Source: DATMRS01 sp035566015 (GTDB lineage: Bacteria; Pseudomonadota; Alphaproteobacteria; Sphingomonadales; Sphingomonadaceae). From it: 64,000 bases of DNA. How positions within the stretch are numbered: the first letter of the stretch is position 1; every line of letters starts with the position of its first letter. The notes under the pieces are model-generated. The model did not search any database and was not told the DNA's origin. It worked only from the letters and a program-made list of their open reading frames with translations. Below are positions 48,687 to 56,352 of this stretch, one piece after another. Location of the stretch: contig DATMRS010000022.1 of NCBI GenBank assembly GCA_035566015.1, positions 124,001-188,000 of the forward strand, in the 5' to 3' direction. The translations under genes were made by a program, and so were the position numbers.

Positions 48687-49814
48687 TCAGATGCGGCGGC
48701 CGTCGGCGACAGCCTTGGCGATCGCGGCCTGATTGGCGCCACTGAATTCCTCGCGATGATCGAAGACCCAGTCGAACGAGCGCGTGCGGCGCACATTGGC
48801 ACGATTGAAGCGTGGCATCACATAGCGCATCATCAGTTCGTAAGAGCGCTTGGTCGCCTCGAAATCCATCCAGTTTGTGCCCGCCATCGTGACATAACCG
48901 AAGCCGCCGGTTTTCTCCCACAACGCTTCGAGAAACTCGACCGCATCGTCGGGTGTGCCGACCAGCCCGCCACGCGCGGCGATCAGCTTTTCAGGGTCCG
49001 ATCCACCCTTGGCACGCGTCTCGGCATAGCTTTTGGGATTCAGCGCCTCGAGATAGGCCAACCATGGCTCCAGTCCGAAACGCATCGATGCGAGCGCATC
49101 GGCGCGCGTTTCGGCGAGATGGAAGGAGACGACGACGCGCAGATTGCGGCGATCGAGCTGATTGCCATGCTCGGCCCCGGCCTCTTCCGCAAGTTTCCAA
49201 GAGCTGGCGACATCGCCGCCGCCATGCGTCAGGATGCCCAGATCATATTTGCCCGCAAGGCGCGAGCCGATCGGCGTGCGCGACGTGACCACCGCCAGTT
49301 CGGGGCGCGGGGCGCTGTACGGCGCCATCTGCAGGCTAGCCTCGCGCAGTGAAAACCAGTCGCTTTCCTGCGTTATGACCTCGCCTTCCAGCAGCCGCAC
49401 GATGACGTCGAGCCCCTCGATCAGCCGGGCGCGCTGCTGCTCGGGCTTGATATCGAGCATGTAAGCGTCGGAGACGAGCATGCCCGGCCCGAAGCCGAAC
49501 ATCGCGCGCCCGCGCGTCTGGTGGTCGAGCTGGAGAATACGATCGGCGATCATGAACGGGTGGTGATAGGGCACCGAGATCACGCCCGCGCCGAGTTTTA
49601 TCCGCGAGGTCCGCTCCGCCGCCGCGGCGATGAAGAGCTCGGGCGATCCGTAGACCTGCATGCCGCCCGAATGATGCTCCCCCATCCAGAGTTCGGCGAA
49701 GCCGAGATGCTCGAGCCATTCGATCAGTTCGAAATCGCGCCGCATGCACAGCGCCACATCCTCGTCATTGCCGTGATGAGGGGGCAGGAACACGCCTGTG
49801 CGGACATTGCGCAT
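48687..49814 (-). CDS. LLM-class flavin-dependent oxidoreductase (luciferase-like monooxygenase)
   Basis: 375 aa TIM-barrel enzyme: RTGVFLPPHHGNDEDV, GFAELWMGEHHSGGMQVYGSPELFIAAAAERTSRIKLGAGVISVPYHHPFMIADRILQLD (split by the usual loops), and FGFGPGMLVSDAYMLDI. It oxygenates its substrate using reduced FMN from a partner reductase. Start uncertain: ATG 49814, or TTG 49823 with GGGAGAAAG upstream; the frame continuing to 50030 is proline-rich noise. Its promoter has the dyad site C. Confidence 0.87.
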   Translation of the reverse strand: MRNVRTGVFLPPHHGNDEDVALCMRRDFELIEWLEHLGFAELWMGEHHSGGMQVYGSPELFIAAAAERTSRIKLGAGVISVPYHHPFMIADRILQLDHQTRGRAMFGFGPGMLVSDAYMLDIKPEQQRARLIEGLDVIVRLLEGEVITQESDWFSLREASLQMAPYSAPRPELAVVTSRTPIGSRLAGKYDLGILTHGGGDVASSWKLAEEAGAEHGNQLDRRNLRVVVSFHLAETRADALASMRFGLEPWLAYLEALNPKSYAETRAKGGSDPEKLIAARGGLVGTPDDAVEFLEALWEKTGGFGYVTMAGTNWMDFEATKRSYELMMRYVMPRFNRANVRRTRSFDWVFDHREEFSGANQAAIAKAVADGRRI

Positions 49815-49922
49815 TTCGGCCAAGGGCTTTCTCCCAATCTGTTTCTTGCCTTCCGCGACGATGCGCCGTCGCGGAGGCGACCCGACAGCCCCTAACGTTT
49901 TATGTTCAGTCGCACAACAAGA

Positions 49923-49940
49923 TTTATAGGTGAATATAAA
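49923..49940. promoter_or_regulatory. Dyad site C: TTTATA-N6-TATAAA
   Basis: TTTATA-GGTGAA-TATAAA, a perfect match of both arms, 109 bases upstream of the luciferase-like gene start. With site D it defines the consensus. Confidence 0.6.
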
Positions 49941-50674
49941 ATAATGAGGTGGGGCGGATGGGTAGGGTAGAGTGAGAGTGGGCGGGAGCGCGGGGATTAT
50001 GGGTGGAACGGGCAGGGTTGGCGTCGCCATGTTGAAGTAAGCGCATTGTGAAAATGCGTTATTTTGAAAATAAGCCGAGGGGCGGTCCTGTGCTCACACG
50101 CTGATCATTCGCGGCTAATGCCTCCTGTCGCTATCGAGGAAGGAATCCATGTCCTCAACGCCCAAAGGATGCCCATCCGTGAGCGCCGGCTAATTTTATC
50201 CTATATATATAATTTATAGATTGCCCCGCTCTGGCGTGAGCGCTCACTGTTGAGGAGCCCGCCGCGGCGTCATCACTCGGGCATGAGCGATGGATTTTCG
50301 AAGGACTGGAAGCACAATGGTACAATGGGGCCGTAAAACAGCAAAAGAACTATTTTGGTTAGTGGTCGCCACGGTGAAGGCTGCATCTGCGGATGCGGCT
50401 ACCTTTTATGCCGATACGGCTCGCCGCTCGTGTGGCGGGAGGGGGAGCGGGCTTGACGTTCAATGTGCCTATCCAATCGCGCAGGCGGGGATCCATATGC
50501 GCTGTGCTCAGACATTTGGACCGACAGTGGCTATGGATTCCCGCCTGCGCGGGAATGACGAAGAGTGTTTGTCGAGGCGAGCTCTGCTTCTTCCCGTCTG
50601 CGGGGCTACATCCGGTTTCTTGGGCTCGCCAATTATCGGTCGACTCGCCGTCCGACTTCGTCGGAATGACAGGC
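49941..50674. other. Long non-coding region with dyad-like site E and palindromic repeats
   Basis: About 730 bases between the luciferase-like promoter and the stop of the acyl-CoA dehydrogenase gene. No plausible gene: the open frame across it encodes the repeat-derived peptide DSRLRGNDE. It holds a short palindrome CGCATT/AATGCG (50041-50058), an AT-rich dyad-like element TTTATC-N7-TATAAT (50195-50213), and the palindromic repeats listed separately. It may be a remnant of a deleted segment. Confidence 0.55.
50478..50672. repeat. REP-like palindromic repeat copies
   Basis: CGCGCAGGCGGGGATCCAT (50478-50496) is the inverted complement, with one mismatch, of ATGGATTCCCGCCTGCGCG (50533-50551); the latter continues with GGAATGACG. 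A third related piece, CCGACTTCGTCGGAATGACAGG, lies at about 50655-50676 (its palindrome is CCGACTTCGTCGG). The same family occurs upstream of tkt at 23773. Confidence 0.65.
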
Positions 50675-51805
50675 CTAGAGCGCTGGGCTGGCTAGCTTGT
50701 CCCTCAAGGCCGCAACACGTTGCACATGCGCGTCACGGTCGCCGAGGAGGCGTTCGAAGAGGCCCAGGCGGGCGAAATAGTGCGCCGCGGGATATTCTTC
50801 GGCGAGACCCATGCCGCCGTGGAGTTGGACGCATTGCCGGGCGACCTCGCGCGCCGCGTCACCGACCGCCACCTTGGCTGCCGATGCGGCGCGGGCACGC
50901 GTTGCCGCCTCACCCTGCGCGTAGGCGACAAGCGCCGCCTTGGTGATCGAGGCGGCCGCCTCTTCCGCGATCGCCATGTCGGCCATGCGGTGCTGGAGGA
51001 CCTGAAAACTCGCGAGCGGCACGCCGAATTGCCGTCGCGTGCGCGTGTAATCACGGGTCAGGGCGTTGGCGGCGCGCATCGCACCCACCGCGTCGGCCGA
51101 GGCCAATATCACCGCCTCATCCATCGCGCGGGCGAGCGCTTCTGCGCCGCTGGCCAGCCGCGCATCGGCAGAAACCGGTACGTCGGCTGCCACAAGATCG
51201 GCGGCCCCCGTCCAATCGAAACAGCCATAGCCGCGCCGTTCCACTGCGTTGGCAGGTAGGAGAAACAGAGCGATCTCGCCATCAGCGCGGGCGGGCACGA
51301 TGAACAGGTCCGCCGCATCACCGCCGGGGACGACGAGGAAGCGCCCGCTGATCCGCCAGCCGGCGTCGGTACGCGATGCTTCGGCGAAGGCAGGGGCGTT
51401 CGGATCGACGGGCACGAGCGCCGCCTTCAGCATTCCGGCGGCCAGTTCGGGCAGCCAGTGCGCCTGTTGCTCCGCCGTGCCAGCCGCCGCGAGAAGGCGC
51501 GCGGCAACCATCGTTGCGCGATAGGGCTCCAGCGCCAGCACGCCGCCCAGAAGCTCGGACACCATCGCCACGTCGGCAAGTGCGCCCGGCAATCCGCCGT
51601 GCGCTTCGGGTAGGCTCAGCGCCAAGAGCCCGAGTTCCGCATAAGCGGTCCAGGCCTCAGCCGAATGGCGCGCGGGCGAGCGGTAGGCCGCACTCCGCTG
51701 TTCGAACGAATAATGGCGTGCGAGCGCGGTTTCCAGGGATTGACGAAGAAGCGCGCGTACTTCCAGCGCGTCGCTGTCTTCCATTTCGGCGGGATTCCCA
51801 TTCAT
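50675..51805 (-). CDS. Acyl-CoA dehydrogenase family protein (second subunit-like)
   Basis: 376 aa. ACAD fold with LGLLALSLPEAHGGLPGALAD, a short beta domain (WRISGRFLVVPGGDAADLFIVPA), RTRRQFGVPLASFQVLQHRMADM and VQLHGGMGLAEEYPAAHYFARL. It lacks the FSEPGSGSDLTSL-type FAD/substrate loop seen in its neighbour and the usual terminal GGSNEIQR. The ATG overlaps the stop of the upstream acyl-CoA dehydrogenase (ATGA). Two differing, coupled ACAD genes are typical of heteromeric dehydrogenases acting on bulky acyl-CoAs such as steroid side chains. Confidence 0.86.
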   Translation of the reverse strand: MNGNPAEMEDSDALEVRALLRQSLETALARHYSFEQRSAAYRSPARHSAEAWTAYAELGLLALSLPEAHGGLPGALADVAMVSELLGGVLALEPYRATMVAARLLAAAGTAEQQAHWLPELAAGMLKAALVPVDPNAPAFAEASRTDAGWRISGRFLVVPGGDAADLFIVPARADGEIALFLLPANAVERRGYGCFDWTGAADLVAADVPVSADARLASGAEALARAMDEAVILASADAVGAMRAANALTRDYTRTRRQFGVPLASFQVLQHRMADMAIAEEAAASITKAALVAYAQGEAATRARAASAAKVAVGDAAREVARQCVQLHGGMGLAEEYPAAHYFARLGLFERLLGDRDAHVQRVAALRDKLASPAL

Positions 51806-52971
51806 GACGTGTGGCCTAGCCCGAGCGCGCGGGCGATGATGTTGCGCTGGATTTCATTCGATCCGCCATAGATGCTGGCGACGCGCCCGTAAAAATGGTT
51901 CGCGAAACTGTGCGCCGTCCAGTCCTGCCCAGGGGCGGTACGGTCGGGTTGGAAGGGCGCGGCGCGCGGGCCGGCGATTTCGACCAGCAGTTCGGCGAGG
52001 CGTTGCTGCAATTCCGATCCCTTGATCTTGAGCATGTTCGCCTCGACGCCCGGTGTTTCCCAAGCACGCGCGCGCTCGATCATCGCTTTCACCATCGCCT
52101 CGAGAGTCATCAGGGCGATTTCGGCTTCGGCGATCCGGGCGGCGATCAGTGGCGAACGGAGCGCTCCTTCCGCCTCCGCAACGCGCTTGAGGTGTGCGAA
52201 CTGGCGCTTGTTCCAACCCACCCGCGCGATCGACAGCCGCTCGGTCCCGAGCAGCGCGCGCGAGTAGGTCCAGCCCTGATTGACCTCGCCGACCAGATTT
52301 CCGGCGGGCACGCGGACATTGTCGAAAAACACTTCGTTCGTGTGACGATTGCCGTTCAGCAGGATGACCGGACGGACGGTGATGCCGGGCGTGTCCATGT
52401 CGACCAGGAGGATTGAGAGGCCCATACGAGGCTTGGGCGCGTCGCGATCGGTGCGTACCAGCGCGAACATCCGGTTGGCCTCATGCGCCATTGTCGTCCA
52501 GATTTTCTGCCCGTTTATGACCCATTCGCCACCGTCACGCTCCGCGCGCGTCTTGAGCGAGGTGAGGTCCGAACCAGAACCGGGTTCCGAAAAGCCCTGG
52601 CACCAGAAATCGTCGCCGGCGAGGAGCGGCGGCAGATAGCGCCGCCGTTGCGCGTCGCTGCCGAAACGGATCAACAGCGGGCCGAGCATCTTCAGCCCGA
52701 AGGTGCCGAGATCGGGCGCGCCTTCCTCGGCGAGTGTCTCGTTGAAGAGAAAGGCGCGCAGAGCGGGCCATCCGGCGCCGCCATGCTCGACCGGCCAATG
52801 CGGCGCCACCCACCCACGTTCGTAGAGCGCACGATGCCAGGCGCGGCGTTCGGTGGCATCGACAGAGACGCCGTTCACCACCTTCTCGCGCACCGTTTCG
52901 GGGACTTCGGCGCGCACGAATGCGCGTACCTCCTCGACGAACGCCTCGTCCGAATGCGTCGCGGTTTCCAT
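51802..52971 (-). CDS. Acyl-CoA dehydrogenase (first subunit)
   Basis: 389 aa. METATHSDEAFVEEVRAFVRAEVPE start, WPVEHGGAGWPALRAFLFNETLAEEG, the FAD loop CQGFSEPGSGSDLTSLKT, WVINGQKIWTTMAHEANRMF and the C-terminal SIYGGSNEIQRNIIARALGLG. Where medium-chain enzymes have the catalytic Glu (YEG) this one has Gly; a Glu in LLGTERLSIAR may serve instead, as in several steroid-type dehydrogenases. Start at ATG 52971; the frame to 53181 overlaps the aldehyde dehydrogenase. Separated from it by one base. Confidence 0.9.
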   Translation of the reverse strand: METATHSDEAFVEEVRAFVRAEVPETVREKVVNGVSVDATERRAWHRALYERGWVAPHWPVEHGGAGWPALRAFLFNETLAEEGAPDLGTFGLKMLGPLLIRFGSDAQRRRYLPPLLAGDDFWCQGFSEPGSGSDLTSLKTRAERDGGEWVINGQKIWTTMAHEANRMFALVRTDRDAPKPRMGLSILLVDMDTPGITVRPVILLNGNRHTNEVFFDNVRVPAGNLVGEVNQGWTYSRALLGTERLSIARVGWNKRQFAHLKRVAEAEGALRSPLIAARIAEAEIALMTLEAMVKAMIERARAWETPGVEANMLKIKGSELQQRLAELLVEIAGPRAAPFQPDRTAPGQDWTAHSFANHFYGRVASIYGGSNEIQRNIIARALGLGHTS

Positions 52972-52972
52972 A

Positions 52973-54412
52973 TCAGTCGAAGCTGTCGAGAATCGTGAGG
53001 AAGCGGGTTTGCAGATAGGGCTCAATCGCTTCGGCCCCGCCTTCGACGCCGAAGCCCGAATCGCGCACGCCGCCGAACGGCGTCTCCGCCGCGCCCAAGC
53101 CGAAATGATTGACCGAAAGCATGCCGCATTCGATCCGCGCATGGAGATGGCGCGCAAGCGCGGTCGAGCGCGTGAAGACATAGGCCGCGAGGCCGTAGGG
53201 CAGGCGGTTCGCCTCGGTTATGGCTTCGTCGACGGTAGCGAAGGGCTGCACCGTCAGCAGCGGGCCGAACGGCTCCTCATTCATCACGCGCGCGCTGGCG
53301 GGCGCCTCGGCCAGCACCGTGGGCGGGAAGAAGGTGCCGCTCTCCCCCGTCCGCCTGCCGCCGACGTGCAGGCGCGCGCCCTGCGCGACGGCATCCTCGA
53401 CAAGCGCTTCGAGCGCGTCGATGCGGCGCATATTGGCCATCGGGCCCATCACCGTCGCCGGATCGGCGCCATCGCCCATCTCCACGCCCTCGAAGGCCGC
53501 GAGCAGCGCCTGGACGAAGCGCTCATAGGCTGATGCCTCGATCAGCAGGCGCGTCGGGCTGATGCAGGACTGGCCCGACGTGCGGACCTTGAAGCCCGCG
53601 ATCGCCCTGGCCGCCGCCGGAATGTCGGCATCGGCGAAGACCAGCACCGGCGCATGCCCGCCCAATTCCATCGTCACGGGCTTCATATACTGCCCGGCGA
53701 GCGCCGCCAGATGCTTGCCGACCGCGGTGGAGCCGGTGAACGACACCTTGCGGATCGCGGGATGCGGGATCAGATGCTCCGAAATCTCGGCCGGCGTGCC
53801 GAACACGAGATTGACGACACCCGCGGGAACACCCGCTTCGGCAAAGGCCTTCACCAGTTCGACGCAGGACGCGGGCGTTTCCTCCGGCCCCTTGACGATG
53901 ATCGAACAGCCGGCGGCGAGCGCGCCGGCGATCTTGCGGACCATCTGGTTGATCGGGAAATTCCAGGGCGTGAAGGCCGCGACGGGGCCTACCGGGTCCT
54001 TCGTCACGAGTTGCAGCACGCCTTTGGCGCGGCCGGGTATGATGCGGCCGTAATTGCGCTGCGCCTCGCCGGCCATCCAGTCGATGAACTCGGCGCCGCG
54101 CTGCACCTCGCCAAGCGCCTCGGCGACCGGCTTGCCCTGCTCCAGGCTCATCAGCCGCGCCGCCTTGTCCGCATCGCGGCGCAGTACCGTGGCCGCGCGG
54201 CGCAATATGTCGGCACGGTTCACCGCCGGCATCTCGCGCCAGAGGGCGAAGCCGCGTGACGCGGCCTCGGCGGCGCGATCGAGGTCCGCTATCTCGGCTT
54301 TCGCAACGGCGCCGATACGGCTGCCGTCGATCGGATTGACCACGGGCAGCGTGACGCCGCCGGCGCCCCCAACCCACTCGCCATCGATGAAGAGCAGCGT
54401 ATCTGGATACAT
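52973..54412 (-). CDS. NAD(P)-dependent aldehyde dehydrogenase (succinate-semialdehyde dehydrogenase-like)
   Basis: 479 aa. Order: FIDGEWVGGAGGVTLPVVNPIDG, cofactor motif FTPWNFPINQMVRKIAGALAAGCSIIVKGPEETP, VSFTGSTAVGKHL, catalytic Glu in TMELGGHAPVLVF and Cys in RTSGQSCISPTRLL. MNEEPFGPLLTV and SVNHFGLGAAETPFGGVRDSGFG complete it. It oxidises an aldehyde to the acid. Placed between the carrier and the dehydrogenases in the operon, it could act on an aldehyde released by the TPP lyase or oxygenase. Confidence 0.93.
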   Translation of the reverse strand: MYPDTLLFIDGEWVGGAGGVTLPVVNPIDGSRIGAVAKAEIADLDRAAEAASRGFALWREMPAVNRADILRRAATVLRRDADKAARLMSLEQGKPVAEALGEVQRGAEFIDWMAGEAQRNYGRIIPGRAKGVLQLVTKDPVGPVAAFTPWNFPINQMVRKIAGALAAGCSIIVKGPEETPASCVELVKAFAEAGVPAGVVNLVFGTPAEISEHLIPHPAIRKVSFTGSTAVGKHLAALAGQYMKPVTMELGGHAPVLVFADADIPAAARAIAGFKVRTSGQSCISPTRLLIEASAYERFVQALLAAFEGVEMGDGADPATVMGPMANMRRIDALEALVEDAVAQGARLHVGGRRTGESGTFFPPTVLAEAPASARVMNEEPFGPLLTVQPFATVDEAITEANRLPYGLAAYVFTRSTALARHLHARIECGMLSVNHFGLGAAETPFGGVRDSGFGVEGGAEAIEPYLQTRFLTILDSFD

Positions 54413-54451
54413 TGGACCTGACCTTTCGCGCGAATTTGGTACGGATGGATG

Positions 54452-55777
54452 TTAGGCGGGGCTGAGTGCCGGCGTGCGGCGCCAGCCCCGGATCGCAAAC
54501 TGGATCGTGACGATGGGCAGCAGCGAAATCGCCGCCAGCAACAGGAACATGCCGAGCCGTGCGAAGCCAAGTTCGAGCAATAGTCCGCCGAACAGCGGAC
54601 CGGTGATCGCGCCCAGCCGGGCGATGCCGACCAGCATCGCGACGCTCGCGGTGCGCACCGGCGCGGGATAGTAATTGAGCCCGATCAACAGCAGCCCGGT
54701 GAACGCGCCGACATTGCAGAAGGATGTGAAGGCGGCGCTGAGGATCAGCACCCACACCGTCGACGGCAGCAGGCCGAAGAGGAGCAGCGAAATGCACAGC
54801 AGGACAAAGAAAGCCATCGTCGAGCGCGCCTCGCGGCCGTCGCGCGATACATAGCCGACAACGATATGCCCCAGGATGCCGGCAAGGCCGCTCGCAAGGC
54901 CGCCAATCCCCGCCTGCGTCGGCGTGAGGCCGGCATTCACCAGCACCGTCGGCTTCCAGTTGAGCAGAAGATAGCTGATAAGCGCAAAGGCGAACTGCGC
55001 GATCCACAGCAGCAGCGTGGCGTTGCGATGGGTGTCGCCGAGGAGCGCGGCGAGCTTCGCTCTGGCGTTGGCGACGGGGGCGGGGGGAAGCACCGCCACC
55101 GGCGCCTGCCCGATCTTCGTCAGCACGCGATTGAGGCGATCAAGCGCGCCCGCCCCGCCACGCGCGACGATGTGGGAGGGTGTTTCGGGCACAAGAAACA
55201 GGACGAGCAGGAAGGTGACGACGTTGGTCACGCCGGTCGCCACGAACATCGAACGCCAGCCGAACGGCGCGAGCAGGAGCGCGGCAAAGGTGCCGCCCAC
55301 CATCGTCCCGATCGAGAAGCCGGTGTGCATGAATGCCACCGACATGTTGCGCCAGCGTGCATTGCTGAATTCGGAAACAGCGACGTTGAGGCAGACCGCG
55401 AGCGTGCCGAGGCACGCGCCTGTCAGGAAGCGAAGCACCGCCATCTGCTCGACCGTGGTGGTGAGCGCGGTGAGCAGCATCGCGGTGGCGATAATGCCGG
55501 TAGACAAGAGCATGGTCGTCCGGCGGCCGACGCGATCGGATAATGGCGCGAGAACGAAGGCGCCGAGCGCCAGGCCGAGCGCGGTGGCGCCGAACAGGGT
55601 CGCCATGACGGCGGGGCTTAATCCCCAGGCCTTGACCAGCACCGGCGCGGCGAAGGCCAGTGACGCGATGTCGACGCCATCGGCAATGTTGGTTAGGCAG
55701 CAGACCAGGACGACAACGAATTGCATCGTCCGCATCGGCCTGTCGAAAAGCAGGCCTTGTGACGTGGTGCTGGCCAA
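54452..55777 (-). CDS. MFS transporter (AAHS-like)
   Basis: 441 aa, 12 membrane segments. CCLTNIADGVDIASLAFAAPVL at TM1 carries the DGxD motif of aromatic-acid carriers; DRVGRRTTMLLSTGII follows TM2. TTG 55777 with AGGAGAGACG upstream is the likely start; ATG 55735 would drop 14 residues. It is the carrier of the catabolic operon and probably imports the growth substrate or an intermediate. Confidence 0.85.
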   Translation of the reverse strand: MASTTSQGLLFDRPMRTMQFVVVLVCCLTNIADGVDIASLAFAAPVLVKAWGLSPAVMATLFGATALGLALGAFVLAPLSDRVGRRTTMLLSTGIIATAMLLTALTTTVEQMAVLRFLTGACLGTLAVCLNVAVSEFSNARWRNMSVAFMHTGFSIGTMVGGTFAALLLAPFGWRSMFVATGVTNVVTFLLVLFLVPETPSHIVARGGAGALDRLNRVLTKIGQAPVAVLPPAPVANARAKLAALLGDTHRNATLLLWIAQFAFALISYLLLNWKPTVLVNAGLTPTQAGIGGLASGLAGILGHIVVGYVSRDGREARSTMAFFVLLCISLLLFGLLPSTVWVLILSAAFTSFCNVGAFTGLLLIGLNYYPAPVRTASVAMLVGIARLGAITGPLFGGLLLELGFARLGMFLLLAAISLLPIVTIQFAIRGWRRTPALSPA

Positions 55778-55881
55778 CGGCGTCTCTCCTCGCTTGCGGC
55801 TTCATTCGCGAGCCGCCTCATGACTTCTGAATCGCAGAATAACCGGCCGCCGTCTCCCTTCCTGCGGCCGGGTTCTTCCGC

Positions 55882-56352
55882 TCAGCCCACCGGTTTGACC
55901 CGCATGGCCAGCGATGTGCGCTTGGTCGCGATCTTCCAGCCCTCCGCCGTGCGCCTGTGCGTCTCGATGGTAGGGAAGACGCCGCTTATGCCGCGCGTCC
56001 AGCCGGCCGCGTCGGCGCTGCCGCCGCGCGATCCGGGGATGACGATCGTATTTGCGCGAACCTCGGCGTTGTTGTCGTCGATCACCGTTACTTCGACATT
56101 GCAGACGAGATGGAAGACGAGGCGCTCTGCCTCGGGAATGTCGGGATTGCCGCGCTGGCGCACCGTATCGACATGCTCGGCGATCTCGGCGCGGCCAGCA
56201 TAGCCTTCCTCGCTGTTCATCTTGTACCAGATGCCGTCCTCGGCAAACAAAGCGGCCGCCTCCTTGCCGCGTGCGCCGTCAAGCCGGTTATAGAAGCGCA
56301 CGGTATTCTGCGCGCATTCCCACTCGATCAGCCGCCGCTCGACCTCATCCAT
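55882..56352 (-). CDS. SnoaL/NTF2-like protein paired with the Rieske oxygenase
   Basis: 156 aa: RRLIEWECAQNTVRFYNRLDGARGKEAAALFAEDGIWYKM, then HLVCNVEVTVIDDNNAEVRANTIVIPGS and IETHRRTAEGWKIATKRTSL. This is the cone fold used by small beta subunits of ring-hydroxylating oxygenases and by SnoaL-type cyclases. Its start overlaps the Rieske gene by eight bases, so the two are translated together. Role: possible accessory subunit or an isomerase/hydratase. Confidence 0.82.
   Translation of the reverse strand: MDEVERRLIEWECAQNTVRFYNRLDGARGKEAAALFAEDGIWYKMNSEEGYAGRAEIAEHVDTVRQRGNPDIPEAERLVFHLVCNVEVTVIDDNNAEVRANTIVIPGSRGGSADAAGWTRGISGVFPTIETHRRTAEGWKIATKRTSLAMRVKPVG

Noticed and set aside
50290..50946. 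218-codon plus-strand open frame in the 50-kb gap
   Set aside because: It crosses the palindromic repeat (giving the peptide DSRLRGNDE seen in many false annotations) and runs into antisense of the acyl-CoA dehydrogenase.
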